From NCBI GenBank assembly GCA_009760855.2, contig WPIO01000115.1, positions 66,001-130,000 of the forward strand: a stretch of 64,000 nucleotides of DNA, in the 5' to 3' direction. Below, one piece after another: positions 1 to 11,771 of this stretch. The notes under the pieces are model-generated. The model was not told the origin of the DNA and made no database searches. It worked only from the letters and a program-made list of their open reading frames with translations. The DNA comes from Cristatella mucedo (lineage: Eukaryota; Bryozoa; Phylactolaemata; Cristatellidae). How positions within the stretch are numbered: the first letter of the stretch is position 1; the number at the start of each line of letters is the position of its first letter. The translations under genes and the position numbers were made by a program.

Positions 1-324
1 CTTTTTGATCAAAAAAAGTTATGACTGCGACCGTTGATGACAATCTGTACCAATAACTAAACGAACGGAACAGTGTTGCGCATTTCCAAAATGCTACTCT
101 CTTGAATTTTCGTACGTATATATCACATCGCTTACCGACTTAATTGAAACTGTCCGTAGCTAAATTCGTCCGAAGGGACACCACTTGCCCTTACATACCT
201 ATGAGAAGATCATTAGCTTCTAAATCGTTTTCTTCTTGAAATAACGAAAATATTCTTGTTTCTCGCAACCGATTAAATGAACACGCATGGAACCGCACTC
301 CGTGGAAGACTTACTTAAGACTGA
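1..324. other. unassigned AT-rich sequence
   Basis: No open reading frame, RNA gene or repeat is recognised. It borders a more GC-rich stretch that begins near 325. Confidence 0.4.
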
Positions 325-677
325 ACACTGCCGTCCGCTGGTTTGCTGGCTGGGTGGTAGTAGTGACTAGTGACGGCCGCAGTCGGCACTTCGGCAGTGG
401 CAAGCTTGGAGCCGTCGCCACGGAACTGGCCACAGCACGGCTGTGGGTCTGGGCCTGGTGCCCAAGCGGCTGTCAGCTGTCCGTATACTATCTACTTCCC
501 CATTCTCACTGTTCAATATTGAGTGTTTTTATACGGCTTACAGTTTTTTATGTTAATATTTGTTATGAGTTTTGAAAATAAAATAACATCATTTATAATA
601 TTTGCTCATGGAGCTGGAGAGCCGCATTTTGACATCGAAAGAGCCGCATGCGGCTTGCGAGCCGCAGGTTGCCGACA
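325..677. mobile_element. hAT-like DNA transposon remnant (one terminus visible)
   Basis: At 618-676 there is a GC-rich end with alternating GAGCCGCAT / GCGGCT / GAGCCGCAGGTTGCCGAC blocks. Read from the minus strand this resembles the terminal inverted repeat of widespread hAT elements, which start with a variant of CAGGGGTCGGCAACCTGCGG. It is preceded inward by an A/T-rich subterminal stretch, as is usual there. The outermost bases of the terminus are degenerate. The left boundary is a guess based on the composition change near 325, and no matching second terminus or transposase is visible. The family call rests on recalled terminus similarity. Confidence 0.5.
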
Positions 678-683
678 GTTGGC

Positions 684-742
684 CTAGAAAGATATTGAGC
701 TCTCTGAGGATGCTTTACAAAAGTGATTATTATTATCATTAA
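684..742 (+). mobile_element. L2-A LINE, 3' tail fragment
   Basis: This short match covers the L2-A 3' terminus: a CTAGAAAGA...TTGAGYTCTCTGAGG block followed by TTTA and a degenerate ATT-repeat. It directly follows the hAT-like terminus. No coding part remains. Confidence 0.65.
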
Positions 743-844
743 GGCCTCTTGTAAACAATAGTTTTTGTCTGTGATAATAGCAGCATTGTTGCTGATTGCG
801 TTGGTTATAACGGAAAATACAGTCGAATATTTTCAAAGCAAAAG

Positions 845-1316
845 TCATTGCGGATTCTATGGAAGCGACGAACTAAAGGCTCGGATTCTAAAAGGTTTAA
901 GTTTCGTAACAGATAGAGTTCAACAGTTAGATTCCGAAAATCAAGTGGAGCGATGTTTGGCCTGGTGAAGGCTTATATCTAACAAGCAGGCTAGAGCCAA
1001 AGAATGAAGGGATATGAAGGTGAGTGAAAAACAATGTGGGTCATTGCGTTGCTTGACTAGGAGCCGGTGGTGGTCGGCGAGAAGTCCTGTGATGAAGCAA
1101 CTGAGATGCTCACGACAGAGAAGCATAGCTGTAGAGTTGGGCACTAGTACTATGTGCCTGAGTGCACATGCCACTAGGCCTGCAAGCAGTGAGTTACCAA
1201 AGTCAAGATGGGATGTCACAAATGCATGAACCAATTTTGATTTGTAACCCAATCTAAACAAGCCGAATGCTACCGCTGTTACGTAGCTGAAAGTAGGAAG
1301 ACTCGTCTGTGTAGCC
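845..1316 (-). mobile_element. L2-A LINE fragment (RT C-terminal region)
   Basis: Collinear with the 3' coding part of L2-A as seen at 17.6-18.1 kb and 41.4-41.9 kb. The minus-strand reading includes SKLVHAFVTSHLDFGNSLLA followed by GLVACALRHIVLVPNS, the conserved C-terminal block of this LINE group. The fragment is divergent, frameshifted, and truncated at both ends, with no (ATT)n tail. Confidence 0.75.
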
Positions 1317-1999
1317 GATGTGGTCATCCATCACTTTGGTACATCACACCTACATTTATTCACTGCTTTCGTAAGCGTATTCTCTGCCGACTGTAGTAGC
1401 TCACTAACGATGATGAATCTATTTACATGGGAACTGGAGATTTATAACGCATAATGTATGAGGATGGAGACTGCACTGACACCAAGTTTCACTACTGCAA
1501 TCTAATATGACGGTAGCAAACTGGACACCTGAAAACATTTTCACGTTGAATATCACTTCAAAACCACTGTCATTTTCGTTCGAGACCCAAGGTATCCGAC
1601 CATATGCACACTAAATATGTAGAACTGTTTGGTTGGTAAGCAATGCATATTTAGTCAGCCTAACGTTTTTATATCTTTCCAAATACACGTACTTAGTGAT
1701 TATCGCATTAAATCCATAGAGAAAAAAAGAATCGTAGTTGTAAAGCATATTCAGAATTCGCCGCATCATAAATTATTCTACTTCAATGGCAATGGACATT
1801 CCAAATTTGATAGGCGGACCCGACTTTGGAATTCATAAATAACTGGCATACCTCATAATTTTAGCCGCCTCCACACGTTCGCAGGTAGTATGGGAAACGT
1901 GAGCCTTTCTTTACAGCTCCTACAATTTGGGCAATGCTTTGAAAGTGAAAGCAAGTTAAAACATTAGCTGTTTCAGGTCCGGTAAAATGATGTACTGCT
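1317..1999. other. unassigned sequence
   Basis: No supportable gene or repeat. Short open frames here have no recognisable domain. Confidence 0.4.
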
Positions 2000-2372
2000 G
2001 CATTACCGGTTTCATTCCTCACCTTATGGACCGCTGGCTACTGACACTTCAGCTGTGCTGGTCCTAAACTGTGGAACTCGCTTCCACAATTCTTATGCAA
2101 CGGCAACTACTCTCCTGCTGCCGACTACGGCTCATTCATTTCAGCGGTCCTGAGGTGCTACTTCCATGCTACTTACTTGCTCCACCGCTCTCCTAACTCT
2201 GCTATGCTTCCCACTTTCGATTTTTTGAGTGAGACTAAGTCTATAGGCTACCGAAAGCGTACCGAAAGCTGCTTAATCTGTGATTGAAATATACAAAACT
2301 CTCCAGCGTAAGACCCACATAGTCTATTTGGCAAAGTGGAGTTACAGACGAAGGAGATACATGCATTCATAT
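2000..2372 (+). mobile_element. L2-B LINE, 3' part
   Basis: Matches the L2-B 3' half at 35.8-36.2 kb in opposite orientation. It includes the segment equivalent to LWNLLPQFLCND, the segment coding for a tyrosine/cysteine-rich end (ATHYLNCSPDSA type), and the terminal block that runs CTCCAGCGTAA...GTGGAGTTACAGACG-GAGATACAT. Several indels break the frame. Confidence 0.75.
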
Positions 2373-2984
2373 AAATAGTGGTATTATTTTCGAATTATAG
2401 TGCATACGGATGACCTTTAAAATTCCCTCCCGGGCTTGTTTGGGCTGGCACGACCGCCAAAGGCTACTGCTTAACTGACGCCTGTGAGTAATGTATGAAA
2501 TAACGGAATAAGGTTCGGCGTGGTATTCTTATCAAAGTAGGCCAAAAACAACACAGTCGTAAGCGTTCTAAGATGGGCTAAATCGATTGAATTGTTAATT
2601 CGAGCAAATTAACCACTGTTTTACGGCAATACAGAATGCGTGCAACCACTTCATTAAACCACAGAACCAAGCAGCATGAAAATTTGTAAACCTATTTCTC
2701 TGAAATCCCGGAAATATAAAAAACCGTTCAGAAAGACATCATCGAAGATTCATTGAACCATATTTTGATCCGTGTTAATCAGTGCAACTGCAATGACAGA
2801 AATTAAATGAGAAATCTGAAAATTATGCACAGGAAGCAAGATCGAATTGCTAGTGGTAACTTGCTTAAAGGTGGCCGCAACTTCCCTGGAATCGTGTCCC
2901 TCGAAGTCATGCAGCACTTCAATGTCATTACTTATGAGGAACTTTTAAGCTATACAACAGTTTGATTTAATTTTGATGCATATC
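2373..2984. other. unassigned sequence
   Basis: No gene, RNA or known repeat recognised between an L2-B and an L2-A fragment. Confidence 0.4.
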
Positions 2985-3251
2985 GCTCACATGATAAACA
3001 TAAAGGTACAACTGATTGTCATTCACATAGAAGTGAAAGCCTAGGTGTGCTAGGCAATCGCATTGGCAAGAGGGAGGGTATAAACCATGTAAAGAATCGG
3101 ACCTAGCACGGAGCCCTGAGGTGCCCCATGTTTTAGGGGTACCTCGGATGATGTTTTTTGCATTCATGTCAATACTCTGGAGTCGCACTGAAATAGGACC
3201 TGAAATACTGCAGAGCACTGCCAATGAAGTCCGAGCGAGATGACTGGCGCT

Positions 3252-3725
3252 CTAGAAGAAGTTGGTGATCGTTGGTATCAATACCTGCCGAAAGATTGAG
3301 CAAAAAAATAGAGATACCCTACCCACATCTGCTTTACTAAGTATGTCGTTGGGCACTCTAAGGAATGCTGATTGATTGGAGAGATTAGTTCTAAAGCCAG
3401 ACATGAACTTACTAGCAAAGTTTGAATTTTCAATTAATGAGTTTAACTGCTCTGCCACGACTCGTTCCAGTGTCTTTGATAGAAATGGTCAAAGGGAGAC
3501 TGGGCTGTAGTTGCTCAAGTTCTCTTGGTCTATTGACAATTTCTTGAGAAGTGGTCTGACTACAGGTTTTTTTAAAGTGGCTCGATCATGACCTGAAGCT
3601 GACGACATATTGATGATAGTTATGCATGGCTGCAGCACATCGATGCAACGTTGGAGCACGACAGTGGGAAGAGGGTCCAAAGGAATTTTTTTCTTCTTTG
3701 ATTTGGATAGGAACTTTAGGACCAT
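3252..3725 (-). pseudogene. L2-A reverse transcriptase, N-terminal palm/fingers remnant
   Basis: Two frames separated by a shift carry the start of the RT domain. The upstream piece (3,725-3,489) has the VVRPLLKK...NYSPVSL motif, equivalent to the PLLKK...NYRPVS block of L2/CR1 RTs. The downstream piece (3,458-3,252) has AEQLNSLIENSNFASKF and SGFRTNLSNQSAFLRVPND, equivalent to QSGFRANHSTESAFLRVYND elsewhere in the window. Where intact copies continue with DLSAAFDTIDH, this one is destroyed (SLFFCSIFRQ). It is a non-functional relic. Confidence 0.8.
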
Positions 3726-4312
3726 ATCACTGATGACCTGCTTAAATGTAGATGCGTAGGTGCAGCCAGGACTCGAGGGACAGCAATCTAGGGGGATGCT
3801 GATATCTCAGGGATGGACTCTCTAATCTTGCCTATCTTCTTGACAAATAATTGAGAGAAGCGATCAGCTAGATCATCACAAGAATCGTCAGCTAAGGAGA
3901 TAATCTAGGAGCGGTTTAAGGATGGTCGATCCTCGACATCAGCATTTTGGAATTGTGCATCTGGGATTCAACGATGTTTTTATAGATGCTAGACTTGGCT
4001 TTAGCGAGGATCAATTGGTACGAACTACAGTAATCCTCGCATATCTGTCAGTAGACATTCAGTCCTGATCTTTTGTATGCTTTTTAAAGATTCGGCTTAG
4101 TAGACCTGGCTTGTTTAATGTCTGAGGTAAACAATAGGCCGTCTGAACAAGGGTACAGTGTGCTTAGTCAGAGATGCAAACTCCTAAAGCAATTCAGCTA
4201 TTCTTGTGTTGTAGCTATCTACCAATGATGACGGATCTGTGGGGGAACTGAGTAGCAGAGGCGAGGCAGATATTCTCGCACTGAGAGCATCGATGTCAAG
4301 GGTCTTGATGTT

Positions 4313-5131
4313 TCACGATTCACATCTGATTTTAGAGGAGGAGGCAGGCAGACTCTGTAGATGGTATGAGATCTTTATGTGGTCAGGATAGCAGGCTTTG
4401 CTAATGATTGGTGTTGACAAAGTGCAATTGTATGAGAAAATTTGGTCGACTGTGCGAAGCTTAAAGTGAATAGGACCATGTACATGAGCTACAAGAGACA
4501 ATGAGTCAGTTACTGCACGACGTTTAGTGCTGTAGGTGACAGAGAAGTTATCAAAGGGAATTTTAAAATCACCCATTACGAGAAAGGATCGATTTTTGCA
4601 CACACAATTTAAATGAGATTGGATAAATCAGAGATGAAGGAGGATTCGGTACCTTGTGGGCGATAGCCTACTGCCACCGTCAGTAGCATATTTTTTGGTG
4701 AAATAAAGACGATCGATTCGGTAGACTGCTGAGTAGGTACTGCAAATGGCTTAAAGTGGAATTTCAGGCGCACGATAATAGCTACTCCACCATCAGTTTT
4801 TATTGATCAGAGGGCTATGAAAGAATGAGAAAACAGTCTGGAATGCGTCATTAATTGTTGGGCAGTTTACCTATTTTAGCTATGTTTCAGTTAAGGCGAG
4901 CAGGTCGTGACCATTTTCAGAAATAAGGTCGTTTATTACCAGAGGTTTATTGCACATTGAGCGAGGATTCCAAAGGCAAGCGTTATGTCTGGCCGATGGA
5001 GTTATAATTAGTTTGACGACCACCAAGTTTGAGAGACTCTCAGTGACTTTTGTGAGGGATCGTGCTAAGCAGTTCGAAACGATGCTACGAATACCAAACG
5101 AGAGGGTACTTAGCTCGCAGTTCCAGCACAA
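4313..5131 (-). pseudogene. L2-A AP-like endonuclease remnant
   Basis: Minus-strand frames show the order expected for the exonuclease-endonuclease-phosphatase domain of LINEs that nicks target DNA. NPRSMCNKPLVINDLISENG and LLALTET form the first conserved blocks (catalytic Asn and Glu region). Further on, FLVMGDFKIPFDNFS stands where the GDFN block is expected, with its Asn replaced by Lys. PDHIKISYHL is the degenerate SDH region near the end. Frameshifts separate the pieces, so the domain is dead. Confidence 0.8.
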
Positions 5132-5799
5132 AAAGTGGCACCTGAGCTGGTGGTTCCGGGCACCTCTGTGGCTCCATGGTGCTTTAGTTTTGTTAATGCA
5201 TATTTCACGAATCGTAGCAACAGCATTAATATCTAGGAGCGCATTTTATGTAGGATGAAGAAATTATAGCAGCTGCTGACGATCATAACTCGCATGCAGG
5301 TTACTAGCTGCATGCATAGCTAAGGAACCTGCTGGCCTCTGAGACACAGCAGCCCGAATCGATAAGCAATACACTCGATTACTAGTATTACCACATTTAT
5401 CTGATTTGATTGAGATCTGAAAATTCACTATGGTATAAAATGAAGAGTCCAAGAGAATTAGCCCATGTCTAATTGCTGGCATTGCTATGGCACTACATGC
5501 ATTCGGATAGGAAATACCTGGAATCAAAGAACTTGTGCAAGAAGCAGCAAGCTTGAACAGTGGAGCAACAAGTGGTGCTGCTGGTTTAGTGCACAGATTT
5601 TCTCGCAAAGGTTGCAAAAGCTTGGTCAAGTAAGCACAACTTAAAAGCGCCCTGCCTTGCTAATGTATTCAATAAAGCCTTGAGTGAGCGGCCTAAAATA
5701 TTAAGTCTTTTTTAGTGGGTCCGAATTTTGGCACTTCATATTGGTTAGTGTTATTTAGACAAATACAATTATCCATTGCCTAAGGAAAAAACACTCGTC

Positions 5800-6125
5800 A
5801 CAAATACTTGCAATACCTGCAATAATGACAGTATAATAATAATAATAATAACTTGCAAATAAGCAAAACCGAAGTTTTTTTCGTTGCATTGAAGTACCAG
5901 ATTCTGGGAAGTCTTTCAAGAGGGATTTCTAGGCTTTGGAAGCATACGACTGAAAGAATGGTCTCCAACGGATGAATCTTTTGTAACATCCGCAGTTATA
6001 AATCTTGAGTTGGAGCTTAGACTGCTATGTCTGCTAGCCCGATCAGAAGGAAGTTCTGTTGCGATTGCGGATAAGACACGGTGCCACCTATACCTTTTAA
6101 AGTATATTGCTTCGGTCGCCACAGT
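5800..6125 (-). mobile_element. degenerate L2/CR1-type LINE C-terminal remnant
   Basis: A minus-strand frame ends in a stretch resembling the C-terminal GDRSFS-type motif of L2/CR1 elements (here SSVGDHSFSRMLPKP), and an ATA/ATT-rich repeat follows at about 5,830-5,850 on the 3' side. It is too diverged to place in L2-A or L2-B with confidence. Confidence 0.4.
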
Positions 6126-7794
6126 AAGAAGTTAAACCTAGCTTACGTAAGTAATGAAATTAATTTCATTTTAAGCATGCATACTAATGTTGAGAAACAT
6201 AAGCCGCGGACAAAAATAGAAATGTGGTATATTTAAACCCCAGCTTCACCAGATTGGTTGAAGGTTTAGTAAACCTATACTTGAGGTGGTAAGTATTTTG
6301 ACCTTGGTTTTTGAAGTAGTCATAATTTGTGCAGGCACTAATCAATGGTAAATGCCTCATGAGATGATGCTGGTGTAAGATTGGATACCATTCATGGTTT
6401 TTCTTCTACCTTGCTTAGCTGAATGCTTATAATCCCATATCCGTCTTCAGCATCTCACACTACTGAGAAATATTCCTCTAGTTAACTGCTGGTTAAACTT
6501 TTTTTGCTGCTTAGAAGGCTGTTACAAAAGCCATATTGAAAATGTAGTCCAATACAAATGCTTTTTAAAGATGCTTCTTAGAAAATATAAAATCTGCCTG
6601 CTTCATAAGTCTTGACGACGTAATCCATACTCAATAGCTTAGGTCCTGCGAATTCGTCGCACATTCAAATCGTCGCGACTTTTAAAATGCAGCTAGTTTA
6701 ACGGCAAACCCTGCACAGAAGTATATTGCTTTTCATTGTATATGCGAGACAAATGGCTTCGCAACGCCTACCCGAAAATAAAGCCAAGGAGTCAACCGAG
6801 TGGTGTTGGTACCAGCAGGTTTGCTGATCTCTATACCGCCCTAGCTGCAGCTCAGCTAGCATTCGTCTTAGGACTTTTCAGCCGATTAGTAGCAAACGGC
6901 TAGGACGCTAAACGAATTCAATTTAGCCCAATTTAAATGCTTCCTAAGGTAAGTGGTACTGGCTTACAGGAGGGTCAAACAGTTACGATAGCGTTCGCTC
7001 ATTGAAAAAACCTAAAAAAGGTGGAAAGTTCCTTGGGAAGTGGAGAAAAATAAATAAAATACCTATCAGATCTTCTGCCCGAACAGGCCAAGCGTAACCA
7101 ACCTAATTAATCTCGCACAAGAACAGGAATATTCGAAGCATAGCTTAGTCGGGAGGGCATTTGAGGCCGTAACTAGCCTCGAATTAGCCGCTTAACAGCT
7201 TGCAGTGATGTACCTTTTTAACAGAATTCACCTTATCTGCATCCGGAGAACGATATAAAAGAGAAGCTGAGTCAAAAGAGTAGACGTGATTTCCACAGGC
7301 TACTGGCTGGAAAGCAAAAGCAACTCTTTTCGACGATAGCTTAGATAAGGAATAGATTTTTTATCTCTGGGATTTCTTTCCTAGCCTTGGAGACATAGTC
7401 ATCGCAAGCTGCCACCGTACAGTAATTTCCACCTGCAGTACATTGCCGCTCTTTTTAGTATCACGGACGAAACGAAAATTGTAAGGACCTAAACGAGCCT
7501 CTAGTAGTTAGGCAGTGACAATTATACGAGGCCATTTTGATATTCTGTTCATAATCTAATACAGGAAATGAACGTGATAGGTACAGTTTGAGGCCGTCTT
7601 CTTAATGAAAGTTTAAAAGTAATGGCAGTTCACAACGACGACAGGTAAACTCCAAATGAAGGGTGATGGTTAAACACAAGCATCACCTATTATAACGAAA
7701 AGGCTTTCTACTTTATCAACCGGATGATAAGTCCTAAGAGCCAGTAGCGATTACATTTTCTCTCAGTTTATTTCAACAATGCTTTTTCCAAAAT
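6126..7794. other. unassigned sequence
   Basis: About 1.7 kb without a recognisable gene, RNA or repeat family. All frames are short. Confidence 0.4.
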
Positions 7795-7872
7795 CTGTGA
7801 TCTAATTGCCAAGAAATATATTCAGTTTTCTGAGGGTGCTTTATTTAATTTATTAGTATTATTACTAAAGCC
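7795..7872 (+). mobile_element. L2-A LINE, 3' tail fragment (diverged)
   Basis: The string TTCTGAGGGTGCTTTATTTAA followed by a TTATTAGTATTATTA tract matches the L2-A terminus and its ATT-rich tail. It is short and diverged. Confidence 0.45.
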
Positions 7873-8424
7873 TCTCTGCCAACCATTACATTTTTTTTAG
7901 TCTGGTAGTAGCAGCGTGCTAGGACGTTTCGTTGTTTACAACTGAAAATATATCTTGATAAAGTCAACGTTTAAGTTATAGTAGATTCAATCGCAGCACT
8001 TGTCCAAAGGTTCCAGTGAGAATGGTAAAAACGGCAACCGATTGATGAAGAACCCTCTTGACGCGTTGTATGAGGTTTTATTCTTTCGGATGAAGTCTGA
8101 CCCCCACACTCTTCGAATTTAACACAAAGAACTAGTGCTATTTGAACAGTGCTAATGCCATTTCTGATAGGCTGGGATATTTTTAAATGAAAAAGTAAGG
8201 AATCATAATCATGAGTTTTAAAGCAAGTGAAATATTCAGCTGACTTAGAGACGTTACATTCATGTCATCCTCGTAGCAAAAGCTGTCTTCAGTTTCACGA
8301 GGAAGAGCGGTTTCGGCAGTCTTAATGCATGAATCAAGACTATGCTATTTCTAATTATTTAATTCTTTAAACGTGTGCTACAAACTGATAAATGCGTTGA
8401 AGCATGCTTATCAATGATATGTTC

Positions 8425-8515
8425 ACTATAAGTTATAGCATAAAGTCTCCTGCGTAACCCTCACTTAGTCTTTGCGGCTTTGTGGAATTACAGACGTAGA
8501 TACGTTACGTAAAGA
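8425..8515 (+). mobile_element. L2-B LINE, 3' end fragment
   Basis: CTCCTGCGTAACC...GGCTTTGTGGAATTACAGACGTAGATACGT aligns by eye to the L2-B terminal block at 35.83-35.9 kb (opposite strand). The 73-78 residue overlapping frames here have no domain and are not called as genes. Confidence 0.5.
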
Positions 8516-8689
8516 GTTTCTAATAAGTTGTAAGCATATGGCCAATTTTACTGGTATCAATCCTTGCAGATACTTTGAAACCTCTGACCGAGCTGCCCAT
8601 TTTCCCAGAACCAAGCGTAAGCAAGCCAGTCTATCCGAAAACCTAAATATCATTACCTTGATAAATAAAATAGAAATAAATGTCATTCA

Positions 8690-8818
8690 TTTATACCGCG
8701 CCCTATAAGAACTTTATCTTTATTCTGGCGCTAGACATATGCCTCCGGGCTGGAACCAATGACCTCAGCCAAACCTTGGTAGGGGCGAGCACCTTTACCG
8801 CTGGACCAAACCAGGTAG
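8690..8818 (-). mobile_element. tRNA-derived SINE
   Basis: On the minus strand the head reads GGTTTGGTCCAGCGGTAAAG (A-box-like), then GTGCTCGCCCC, then GGTCATTGGTTCCAGCC (B-box-like). It is followed by a tail GCGCCAGAATAAAG...AAGTTCTTATAGGGCGC and ATAAATGAATG. The same organisation recurs at 16.87, 53.55, 54.73 and 56.59 kb. A tRNA-like RNA polymerase III promoter head with an unrelated tail is the definition of a tRNA SINE. Confidence 0.7.
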
Positions 8819-10635
8819 GCATTAAATCCTCGAAGTTTCAGTATTAGCATGTTGCAGCTTTTAGAAGTCAGAATTTTGCTCCACTAAAGCTCCGGGCATC
8901 TGGTTATTAGACTGTGGGTATCCATCCTCACGTCAAAAAGATAATGGATTCGACTCATTTAGTCTGTAATTCCTAATTTCCCACCGAAGCTTGAATGATA
9001 CTGAAAGTAATATTTATAACACACTCAATCATGCACTCTCAGAGAACTTTATGTCTCTTTCAATGCTGCCATAGCTAAAATTCCGTAATGTAAATGATTT
9101 CGTTTGATTAGGTGCCAATTCATTTTCAGCCTTTTCAGCAAATGCTGCATGTAAAATAGGCATACCAACTTGCTACAGGCTTGCGGGTGTATTTTTCAGC
9201 AGTAGCTACCAGAATATTAAAAAACCACGGTGCGAGAATGCACCATTTGCACGATGTCACTATTGGATCTGACTGGTCATTTTTTTAATTTTGGAAATAA
9301 GGAGATAACATATCAAGCTAGATGAATTGATAATTATCATTTCACTAGTAATTGTTGATCTTCTATAAAGCACCTATAACGTATCAAAAAAGAAGATAAC
9401 CATTTCAGAGTGAGCTAAACAAATGTGTTTTTGTAAGAATATAGCTACACCATTTTACAAAAACATCATCTACTCGTTTCTGAAAAAAAAACATCTTTTT
9501 ATAACCCAGCTTCGTTCGCATCCTTTAGGGCTTTAAACTGACCTGATCCTATGACCTTGGAGCTAGGCATCGGAATTTGAGCATCGAACAGCTAAAACAG
9601 CAGTCACCTTAAAAGCAAAAATGATTCATACAATTCGAAGGTGCTTACATTAGTTTAGAAAGAGTACTTGCATTTGCTTTAGTAGATCTGACGTTATGTT
9701 ACTTTTGCATGCGAATCCACCAACCCAACCGTCAAATGCGCAAGAATTCGGTTCCGTGGGCAGTTTTTAACAGTGATTTAAGTTATACTCTTTATCCAGT
9801 CGGGCTCATAAAGCCCATTCCTTAGTGTAACTAGCTTCATACGATCGACCTTGCTCCTCGTCAACTAGCCAGCTGAGAACCGATCAAGTAAGTTGTGAAT
9901 GCATCTTTGGGGCTTCTGTTCTGATGGCTTTGGGCAACATGCAGGTCGCCGGGAACTCTTGTGATCCTGGCTGACGAAGAGCTTCTCCAGTTTCTGAATC
10001 TAACTTTGCTTTCCTAAAAATTAATTTTAGATTATATTTAGACGAATATGTCGGTTGAATGGCATTTATAGAAAGAGAAAATTAGATGGCTAAATGTGCT
10101 CCGTTTTCAATCCTATACATGATTGGCTTCCGGATGACCGAAGCTAATATTCATATATACTCAGGCCTCTCTTACTGATTGAAGATCTAACCAAATTTGG
10201 CACTTGCACTGTCCTATTATAGCGTGGTGAGAAGTAATCTAGAAGCATCAGCTAGTCGGTGGTATCAAACGGTGCTTGCCTATAATAGAAACTAGCACTG
10301 GGGCACTAAACTAATCAGAATCATTCGTAATGGCACGCCGATCAAAATTAGAGCATTGTCTGTCCAGAAGTTGGCTCTAAATCATGATTAGAACGTGCTA
10401 GCTGTAATTGACGAAGTAATGCATTCGTGCAGTTGCTATGCCACCATGCTATGTTCTTGTGACTTGGCAAAAAATTGCAATTGGAGACTGGATGACAGCT
10501 TCCAAGGCCTTACAGCGACACGTAACTGCCGCAAGAAAAATGACATACTTTCGGGACTACACCCTTTGAAACTTCATTTAGTAAGTGAAATGAGAATAAT
10601 GAAAAGTTTTTGTTTACGTCGTGACTCTCAGAATA
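8819..10635. other. unassigned sequence
   Basis: About 1.8 kb without supportable genes. A stretch at about 8,890-8,960 vaguely resembles a tRNA-like head but is too degenerate to call. Confidence 0.4.
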
Positions 10636-11165
10636 CAGTGGTACCTCGGCTTACGAGCGTCTCGACATGGGAGTGTTACCGAGACAGGAGCTGTCTCTCG
10701 ACAGAGTTTTAGCATCGAGTTGCGAGCTACAATTCCAGTTGCGAGCTAGCTTCAGGGAATCCACGACTTGTTAGAGCAGCGAACGTCGCACTGTGTGTGG
10801 TTGCTCAGGCAAATAAAAGTACGGCAGCAAACGACAGTCCCTTGTAATATGCTGCACTACCACCCGGGTGTGACGCCAAGCCACAGGTCAGTTGGTTCGC
10901 TTCCTGACAGACTCAAGCGAGCCATCGTGGGGTTTGGCCATGCAAGATTGCCAGAATCTGGTGTTAAATTCGACTGCAAGGAAAATAGCTAATTACTTAC
11001 CTAACTCTATTTTGGCGTTATCGTCGTATAAGAGGTCATCGCATAACGGATAGCAATCGGCCCTTCCACGTTAATGCCCAGCAAAAGAACTGAAAGCCAG
11101 GAATGTCCAGCGAAAAAGGCGAAAATCGGTGAATAAGATTCAGATACTCATTTCAGCCTTCTCAT
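10636..11165. mobile_element. pogo/Tigger-like non-autonomous DNA transposon, copy 1
   Basis: Starts with CAGTGGTACCTCGGCTTACG directly after a TA dinucleotide, as expected for Tc1/mariner-superfamily (pogo/Tigger) insertion. About 530 bp is collinear with 22,007-22,555, including the blocks CACCCGGGTGTGA, GGTGTTAAAT, TCATCGCATAAC and CTCATTTCAGC. No transposase is encoded. The opposite terminus is not clearly an inverted copy of the first, so the right end is taken from where similarity to the second copy stops. Confidence 0.6.
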
Positions 11166-11179
11166 ATGCCTTTGTTAGC

Positions 11180-11403
11180 ATCTTCGAGTTATCTGATTGC
11201 AAAATTACTCGTGGACATTAGGGTGAAAACGAACCGCTTATTACAGGAAGTGATGTCGGAAAACCTCCTGAAATTAAATTACGATAAAACCAAACTGCTG
11301 CCCTTAGGACACCGTAAGCTTGTGGCTGGATTAAAAGGCTTAGCTGTTCAAATAGGTGATGCTATTGTGCGACCATCACCACGTGCTCAAAATTTAGGTG
11401 TCA
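11180..11403 (+). mobile_element. L2-B LINE fragment, RT thumb region (plus strand)
   Basis: The plus-strand frame reads ENLLKLNYDKTKLLPLGHRK and then SPRAQNLGV, the conserved LxxNxxKTxLL and NLGV blocks that follow the catalytic box in this LINE group. It matches the complement of 36.64-36.77 kb. It stops abruptly at an inversion junction near 11,402. Confidence 0.75.
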
Positions 11404-11735
11404 AGAGAAAGTGGGAAGCATAGCAGAGTCAGGAGAGCAGTTGAGGTAGTGAGTAGCATACAAGTAGCAGTTCAGGACCGCTGAAAAAGATGTGCCATGG
11501 TCGGCAGTTGGAGAGTAGTTGTCGTTGCGTAAGAATCGCGGAAGCGAGTTCCACAGTCTAGGACCGGTAGAGCTAGTGCTTCTGTAGCCAACTGTCTTTA
11601 AGCGGAGGATTGTGACGGCAAATCCATTTTCCACACAGAACCTGAGGGCGCGAATAGGCTGAAAATGATGCAATAGTTCAGCTAGGTACGAAGGAGCCAA
11701 GCCGTGGCTGGCCTTGTGGGTCACCGAACGCCAGA
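11404..11735 (-). mobile_element. L2-B LINE fragment, 3' region (minus strand)
   Basis: The minus-strand frame contains ASHGLAPSYLAELLHHFQPI, LKTVGYRSTS and RLWNSLPRFLRND, then SPTADHGTSFSAVL and ATHYLNCSPDSAMLPTFS, matching L2-B at 35.95-36.27 kb. It abuts an oppositely oriented 5' segment of the same family at about 11,402. Confidence 0.8.
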
Positions 11736-11771
11736 GGCTAGTAGAATTAGCAACGATATAATGGTTATTGG

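Larger units (their letters stand above)
2985..5655 (-). mobile_element. L2-A LINE, long copy lacking its 3' end
   Basis: About 2.7 kb collinear with the near-complete copy at 41.1-44.7 kb. Reading the minus strand from 5,655 it runs through the leader or N-terminal region, the AP-endonuclease region (about 5.13-4.31 kb), the linker and the RT fingers/palm to the region just past the catalytic box at about 2,985. The 3' coding end and (ATT)n tail are missing. The catalytic box reads FYVND in place of FxDD, so the RT is inactive, and many frameshifts are present. Confidence 0.85.

Noticed and set aside
8465..8708. Overlapping antisense 73- and 78-residue frames
   Set aside because: The start overlaps an L2-B 3' end fragment; no motif in either translation.
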